Shown piece after piece: positions 6,678 to 10,480 of a DNA stretch of 10,480 nt. This stretch comes from Verrucomicrobiaceae bacterium. GTDB taxonomy: Bacteria; Verrucomicrobiota; Verrucomicrobiae; Verrucomicrobiales; Akkermansiaceae. The position numbers were made by a program, and so were the translations under genes. The stretch covers positions 1-10,480 of the forward strand of contig CANBTO010000131.1 in assembly GCA_947372405.1 (NCBI GenBank), read 5' to 3'. The notes beneath the pieces are model-generated. The model had not been told where the DNA came from. It searched no databases and saw only the letters and a list, made by a program, of their open reading frames with translations. The stretch's first letter is position 1. Every line of letters begins with the position of its first letter.

Positions 6678-7952
6678 TTGCTTGCCTTCATCATGGGGAT
6701 CTGGCTTTGGGACCATTATTTCGGAAAATCCGCGGGCTACGCTCCCGGCACCGAGGAGATCGCTTTGTTGAAGATCGACCGAGATCTCCGTCTTGCCGAT
6801 TCGATGACCGAGGACCCTCCATGGCTGAGGTGGCTCGCCGGAGTGGAGGAACCGGCCACCTCGCAACAGAATGCGATCAAAGTTTTCCGGAAACTGGCAG
6901 CCGACAAATCACTTGGCCCGCAGGGGATGGAGGCATTTGCCATCATTAAGGCGAAGAAGGACGGACTGCCGGTCGGAGACACCCTGGCGGAAATGATGCA
7001 TGGCCAAATCTTGTCGGACTTCGCGGAAACCTCCGGGCGTCTGGCAAACCATCAAGGCACATGGTGGCACGCCAGATTGATCGAGGCATGGGAGAAAACC
7101 ATGCGCCCGGCCTGCCAATGGCGGCAGGCTTACGGCAATGACTGCCGGCAACTCCGGGCGAGAGCCGTAGTCCTGCGGTCAATGGTCTGGCTGCTCGGGT
7201 TTGTGGGACTGGCTTTCCTTCCCGGCACCTTCGTGGTTCTGAAGCGTGGCCTTCACGCCAAGCCGCGCGGCTACGGTGGGGCATGGTCGCTGCCATTGGG
7301 CCTGGTCGTATTTTTAGTGGCTACCCTTGCGTGGATCGGCTTCACCATGGTTCTGGAACTCGGATTTGATTCGGTCCAGGACATCCCTCCTGCGGTCGCC
7401 ATCTTACTCGATTCCGCAGCCCGTCTGCTTCCCTCGCTGATCGCGATCGGATTTCTTTTCCGACGCCCATCCCATGCGGCGCGCGTCATGGGCTTGAACA
7501 AGCCGTTCTCCCCAAAGACAGTCCTCGGCTTGTTTTCCCTGTTGCTGCTGATCGACCAAGTGCTGCGCAGCTCCCTGGGCAGGGACAGTTCGACCGATCC
7601 TGGCGGAGGTCTGAGCGCCGGCGAGGCAGGGATGTGGGGCCTCGTCTTTGCGGTCTTGTCCGCCTGCATGCTTGCACCGCTTGCCGAGGAACTGCTTTAC
7701 CGCGGGGTGTTGTTCCGCTCGTTTTGGAACCGGCTGGGCGTCATTCCCGCTGCCCTGCTCTCATCAGCGGTGTTTGCGACCCTGCATTTCTATGACGGCT
7801 ATGGGCTGGCCAGCGTCGGGATTTTCGGTATTTCATGCACACTTCTCTATGCAGCAACTGGATCACTCGGTGCCACCATTGCGCTGCACATGCTTTATAA
7901 CTCGGCGATCAAGATCCCCGAATGGCTCGTCTATCACGGGCCTCTGGGTTGA
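6678..7952 (+). CDS. CPBP family intramembrane metalloprotease with large extra domain
   Basis: A 424-residue protein read from TTG 6678. Residues 2-15 are one hydrophobic segment (LAFIMGIWLWDHYF). Residues ~20-160 form a soluble, mostly helical charged region, which the topology would place outside the cytoplasm. From ~165 on there are about seven or eight membrane helices carrying the CPBP core: EELLYR (Glu337, Glu338, Arg342), ATLHFYDG with His370, and HMLYNS with His404 and Asn408. All catalytic residues are present, so it is probably an active membrane protease of unknown substrate. The soluble domain is unusual for the family and could select substrates or sense something. The start is uncertain: TTG 6678 falls inside the first helix, ATG 6693 is in frame, and the frame is open back to 6540 without an ATG, GTG or TTG. 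A frameshifted N-terminus is likely (see 6536-6636). It is divergent from the first CPBP gene and ends 6 bases from the hemoglobin gene. Confidence 0.88.
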   Translation: MLAFIMGIWLWDHYFGKSAGYAPGTEEIALLKIDRDLRLADSMTEDPPWLRWLAGVEEPATSQQNAIKVFRKLAADKSLGPQGMEAFAIIKAKKDGLPVGDTLAEMMHGQILSDFAETSGRLANHQGTWWHARLIEAWEKTMRPACQWRQAYGNDCRQLRARAVVLRSMVWLLGFVGLAFLPGTFVVLKRGLHAKPRGYGGAWSLPLGLVVFLVATLAWIGFTMVLELGFDSVQDIPPAVAILLDSAARLLPSLIAIGFLFRRPSHAARVMGLNKPFSPKTVLGLFSLLLLIDQVLRSSLGRDSSTDPGGGLSAGEAGMWGLVFAVLSACMLAPLAEELLYRGVLFRSFWNRLGVIPAALLSSAVFATLHFYDGYGLASVGIFGISCTLLYAATGSLGATIALHMLYNSAIKIPEWLVYHGPLG

Positions 7953-7958
7953 AACCCT

Positions 7959-8345
7959 TCAAGGCGTGCCTTCCTGGTGATTTCTCATGAAATCCGCAAC
8001 ACTCGCGAAAAACGGATCAAGAAATGCGCGTGCAGCCTCGGGAACCGAAGTTTCCTCCATGGCCCGTGTCATCAATTCAAGCCACCTGTCCCGTTCGGCC
8101 ACCCCGATCCTGAAGCCGACATGCCTCATCCGCAGCCGAGGATGCCCCCGCATATCGATGTAGCGGGTCGAAGCCCCCAGACGAAACAATAGGAACTCCG
8201 CAAGACGCTCCTCCGCACCTTCCCAGTCCCCGTGGTCATACATGGGACCTAGCAGATCGTCCGTCCGCACCCTCTTGTAAAAAGCGGCAACCATCCTCCG
8301 TATGCCATCCTCGCCACACGCCGCCATCGTCTCGAACTCGTTCAT
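7959..8345 (-). CDS. glbO: Group II truncated hemoglobin (GlbO-like)
   Basis: A 128-residue heme protein of the truncated 2-over-2 globin family, group II. From remembered Mycobacterium GlbO, which is also 128 residues, residues 20-95 align without a gap. Key positions agree: Tyr23 (B10) in AAFYKRV, Tyr36 (CD1) in GPMYDHGD, Ala44 (E7) and Leu48 (E11) in GAEERL, proximal heme ligand His75 (F8) in RGHPRLRMRHVGF, and Trp88 (G8) in ERDRWL. Such proteins bind oxygen tightly and are linked to oxygen, nitric oxide or peroxide chemistry in the cytoplasm; the exact role here is unknown. The C-terminal helix (FLDPFFASVADFMRN) is typical. The ATG at 8345 gives the standard N-terminus; only a weak GGGA lies upstream. 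It is divergent from the membrane kinase across 117 bases, so a shared control region is possible. It converges on the second CPBP gene, 6 bases away. Confidence 0.93.
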   Translation of the reverse strand: MNEFETMAACGEDGIRRMVAAFYKRVRTDDLLGPMYDHGDWEGAEERLAEFLLFRLGASTRYIDMRGHPRLRMRHVGFRIGVAERDRWLELMTRAMEETSVPEAARAFLDPFFASVADFMRNHQEGTP

Positions 8346-8360
8346 CCGCAGTTCAGTTCC

Positions 8361-8373
8361 CGGATTTCATCCG
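8361..8373. repeat. Short inverted repeat CGGAT-TTC-ATCCG
   Basis: A perfect five-base inverted repeat with a three-base centre lies 16 bases upstream of the hemoglobin start, in the spacer shared with the kinase. Its position suits an operator, but the arms are short enough to arise by chance. Confidence 0.3.
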
Positions 8374-8378
8374 ATAGC

Positions 8379-8401
8379 GCAAGCTCCGTTTGCAAGCTCC
8401 G
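8379..8401. repeat. Direct repeat GCAAGCTCCG x2 in the divergent spacer
   Basis: GCAAGCTCCG occurs at 8379-8388 and 8392-8401, with a period of 13 bases, followed by a third partial copy GCAAGCG at 8401-8407. It sits between the divergent hemoglobin and kinase genes, where it could be a regulator binding site acting on either. Ten identical bases twice in a 117-base spacer is more than casual similarity. Confidence 0.45.
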
Positions 8402-8462
8402 CAAGCGTAAAAGCATCTTGTAACAGTTTCTCAGCTTCCATCATTGGCCTTGAAATCAAAGG

Positions 8463-10337
8463 ATGGTCAATATTACAACTCCGCCACCCTTACCGGTTGA
8501 CCAGCCGTTCATGAGCGCTCCTTCACAACCAATCTCCTTCATCGCCCCGGAGCCCGAACATCTCGCGCCCTATTTCCCGGGTTATCACATTGAATTCCTG
8601 ATCGCCACAGGCGGCATGGGAGCGGTCTACCGCGCCATCCAGAAGTCTCTGGACCGGACGGTGGCCATCAAGATCCTGCCCAAGGAATTCAGCAAGGACG
8701 AGGCTTTCCGTGTCGGATTCGAGGCCGAGGCGAAGGCCATGGCTCGCCTGAACCATCCCAACCTCATCGGTGTTTATGATTTTGGTGAAGTGGAGGGAAT
8801 GCTCTACATCATCATGGAGTATGTCCACGGCAAGTCGCTGTTCCACGCGGCGCACGGCATTGCCATCGATCCGGGCGAGGTCATCAGACTGCTGACCGGA
8901 ATTTGCAGCGGGCTGTCCCACGCCCACGAAAACGGCATCATTCACCGTGACATCAAACCTTCCAATATCCTCCTGGATCTCAACGCCCAACCGAAGATCG
9001 GCGATTTCGGCCTTGCCCGACCTATCGAACACAAAATCGCTGACGGCGAGGAAATCTACGGGACGCCCCACTACACTGCCCCGGAAGTCCTGAACTCACC
9101 TCAATCCGTTGGATCAAGGGCGGATATTTTCTCGGTCGGCGTCATGCTGCACGAACTTCTGACAGGCCGCCTGCCAGCGGAGGATCGCAGGCCCGCCTCG
9201 ACAATCGCCCGCTGCGATCACCGTTTCGACATCATCATCCGCAAGGCCACCGACCCACTGCCCGCAAACAGATACCAAAGCGCGGCCGAGATCGCGAGGG
9301 ACCTCGGCGTGATCGCGTCTTCCGCCGTCCCCAAGGCCGCCCGGCCAGCAGCAGCCCCAAAGGCGCCTCTCCGTCCGGTGGCAGCCCCTCCAAGAACGGC
9401 CCCGGTTCGAAAAACCGTTAGAATTCAGAAGAAGCCCTCCCCTCTGCCCGGCATCATCATGCTGCTGGTGGCGATCGCGATCGCCATTTACGGCTACCTC
9501 AAATTCGCCGGCATGCTGAAATCCGCACCACTGAAACTTCCAGCCCCCGAGACCATCCAAACTACCGCTCCTGAAAAGATTCGGGAAAATCAAAGCTCGA
9601 AACCCGCTACCACGCACCACTTATGGGAAAATTACGCGGCCAAGTCGAAAACGGATTCGCAGACAGAAATTGCGCCACAAACCCATGAGGCGCCAAATCC
9701 GGACACATCCGAACAGGCCGCACCGGAGCCCTTGACAAAAACCACGCTTGAAACCTCTGCACTTGGCTCCACCGAACCGACGGTGGAAAACCAGCAGCCG
9801 AAGTTCGATGTTCCGGCGTTCTTCGAGAAAGCCCGCAGCATCATGCAGGACAAGGCCAATCCGCTTGTCGCCAAACACGACGCGAGCCTCGTCGCAAACA
9901 TTGATGAATACGAAAAGGCCATCAAACGCAAAATCTGGAGGTTGGAAAAAGGAAAACCACCCCGCATCAAAGCCGAAAACAGCCTCGAAGGTTACATCAA
10001 GATCTGCCAGGACCAAGGAAACCGCATTCCCCCGGACATCACCAAGACGAGTCTGTCAAATCGCGCCGTCCAGGACGTGGAGCATTATGTGCCACTCCTG
10101 GAAGAATACATCGATAAGGAAAAGTCCATCGACGATCTACTCCATCGTTCGCTCGTCCAGCTCACCTCCACTTATATCCTTGGCCTTGAAAAGCAGATCC
10201 AGAGGCTGGATCCCTCGAGGGATTCCGGCGCGATCACTGAAATTCAGGAGGAAATCGACAAGGCCCGCGGTACCGAAAGCTATTTCCCGGACCTCATGCT
10301 CAGTGGCAGTTCGGCCGGAAGAACCAACGCAAAGTGA
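8463..10337 (+). CDS. Transmembrane Ser/Thr protein kinase with extracytoplasmic domain
   Basis: A 624-residue Hanks-type kinase. The catalytic domain spans about residues 40-285: nucleotide loop TGGMGAVY (49-56), VAIK with Lys70, helix C FEAEAKAMARL (Glu89 likely), hinge MEY at 118-120, catalytic HRDIKPSNILL (Asp163, Lys165, Asn168), DFG at 181-183, activation segment with YGTPHYTAPE (199-208) and Arg at 269. All core residues are present, so it should be active, phosphorylating Ser/Thr of unknown partners. The N-terminus is Pro-rich (PPPLP). Residues ~288-325 are a Pro/Ala/Lys linker, ~329-348 one membrane helix (GIIMLLVAIAIAIYGYL), and ~350-445 a polar disordered linker. Residues ~450-610 are a Lys/Glu-rich helical, partly coiled-coil domain outside the cytoplasm; it is not a PASTA, WD40 or TPR domain that I recognise and may be the sensor. 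ATG 8463 is used; ATG 8511 is an in-frame alternative and neither has a good ribosome binding site. uvrA follows after 71 bases. Confidence 0.93.
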   Translation: MVNITTPPPLPVDQPFMSAPSQPISFIAPEPEHLAPYFPGYHIEFLIATGGMGAVYRAIQKSLDRTVAIKILPKEFSKDEAFRVGFEAEAKAMARLNHPNLIGVYDFGEVEGMLYIIMEYVHGKSLFHAAHGIAIDPGEVIRLLTGICSGLSHAHENGIIHRDIKPSNILLDLNAQPKIGDFGLARPIEHKIADGEEIYGTPHYTAPEVLNSPQSVGSRADIFSVGVMLHELLTGRLPAEDRRPASTIARCDHRFDIIIRKATDPLPANRYQSAAEIARDLGVIASSAVPKAARPAAAPKAPLRPVAAPPRTAPVRKTVRIQKKPSPLPGIIMLLVAIAIAIYGYLKFAGMLKSAPLKLPAPETIQTTAPEKIRENQSSKPATTHHLWENYAAKSKTDSQTEIAPQTHEAPNPDTSEQAAPEPLTKTTLETSALGSTEPTVENQQPKFDVPAFFEKARSIMQDKANPLVAKHDASLVANIDEYEKAIKRKIWRLEKGKPPRIKAENSLEGYIKICQDQGNRIPPDITKTSLSNRAVQDVEHYVPLLEEYIDKEKSIDDLLHRSLVQLTSTYILGLEKQIQRLDPSRDSGAITEIQEEIDKARGTESYFPDLMLSGSSAGRTNAK

Positions 10338-10408
10338 CGGCTGGAATTTTCAACCGTAAAGCCGACACTTCCACTGGCGGCCCGGCGTTTCCCACCTAGA
10401 ATCCCCGC

Positions 10409-10480
10409 GTGTCATCCCGCGCGAAAGTTTCCACGTCCATCCGGCTCCACGGCTGCCGCCAGCATAACCTCCAGAACCTG
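10409..10480 (+). CDS. uvrA: Excinuclease ABC subunit A (partial, N-terminus)
   Basis: The first 24 codons of a gene cut by the right edge. The protein begins MSSRAKVSTSIRLHGCRQHN and continues LQNL. The part from IRLHG on matches the start of UvrA, whose members open with I.(V/L).GAR.HNL(K/Q)N(L/I), the first beta strand of the ATP-binding domain. UvrA is the damage-recognition ATPase of nucleotide excision repair. The start must be GTG 10409: an in-frame TAG lies at 10397-10399 and no other start codon intervenes. No Shine-Dalgarno is visible. The Cys in place of the usual Ala after the Gly is a small variation. Being only 24 residues, it could also be a UvrA paralogue of an export or drug-resistance type. 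Confidence 0.8.
   Translation, partial: MSSRAKVSTSIRLHGCRQHNLQNL

Noticed and set aside
6505..6771. 88-codon plus-strand frame starting GTG-ATG near 6505
   Set aside because: Its product becomes Arg/Pro/Ser-rich and runs through the first membrane helix of the CPBP protein in the wrong frame; the frames at 6536 and 6678 read better.
8523..9071. 182-codon minus-strand frame opposite the kinase domain
   Set aside because: It is antisense to the kinase catalytic motifs; the periodic Val/Asp-rich product is a shadow.
10338..10408. Possible terminator between the kinase and uvrA
   Set aside because: The 71 bases show no stable stem with a following T-run; I see nothing to annotate.

Overview
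The window reads as bacterial chromosome from a Gram-negative organism, most likely a member of the Verrucomicrobiota (a Verrucomicrobiaceae/Luteolibacter-like lineage). This is an inference. It rests on gene style: GC-rich coding, few good Shine-Dalgarno sites, a lipoprotein signal, two CPBP membrane proteases, an N-anchored protein built of Ala/Trp helical repeats, and a membrane Ser/Thr kinase with a Pro-Ala linker. No rRNA, tRNA, CRISPR array, transposase or integrase was seen.

Layout from left to right. (1) On the minus strand is the start of a lipoprotein that runs off the left edge, with an N-terminus resembling RND efflux adaptors. Upstream of it on the same strand lies a complete cytoplasmic GH1 beta-glucosidase, and upstream of that a small uncertain reading frame. 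(2) On the plus strand a secreted seven-blade RCC1-repeat propeller protein is followed 4 bases later by a membrane-anchored helical-repeat protein. The ribosome binding site of the second gene overlaps the stop codon of the first. (3) On the minus strand a CPBP intramembrane protease overlaps thiL by ATGA, so the two are translated together. thiL ends 16 bases from the end of the helical-repeat gene. (4) On the plus strand, divergent from the first CPBP gene, is a second, larger CPBP protease whose N-terminus appears to lie in another frame, suggesting a one-base frameshift. (5) On the minus strand is a group II truncated hemoglobin, ending 6 bases from the second CPBP gene. (6) On the plus strand, divergent from the hemoglobin, is a membrane Ser/Thr kinase with an extracytoplasmic helical domain. 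The first 24 codons of uvrA follow it at the right edge.

Most of the window is ordinary metabolism and housekeeping: thiamine diphosphate synthesis, cytoplasmic hydrolysis of beta-glucosides, oxygen/heme chemistry and the beginning of an excision repair gene. The parts with least precedent are the RCC1 propeller plus helical-repeat pair, both predicted to act outside the cytoplasm, the paired divergent CPBP proteases, and the sensor part of the kinase. None can be given a specific function from sequence alone.
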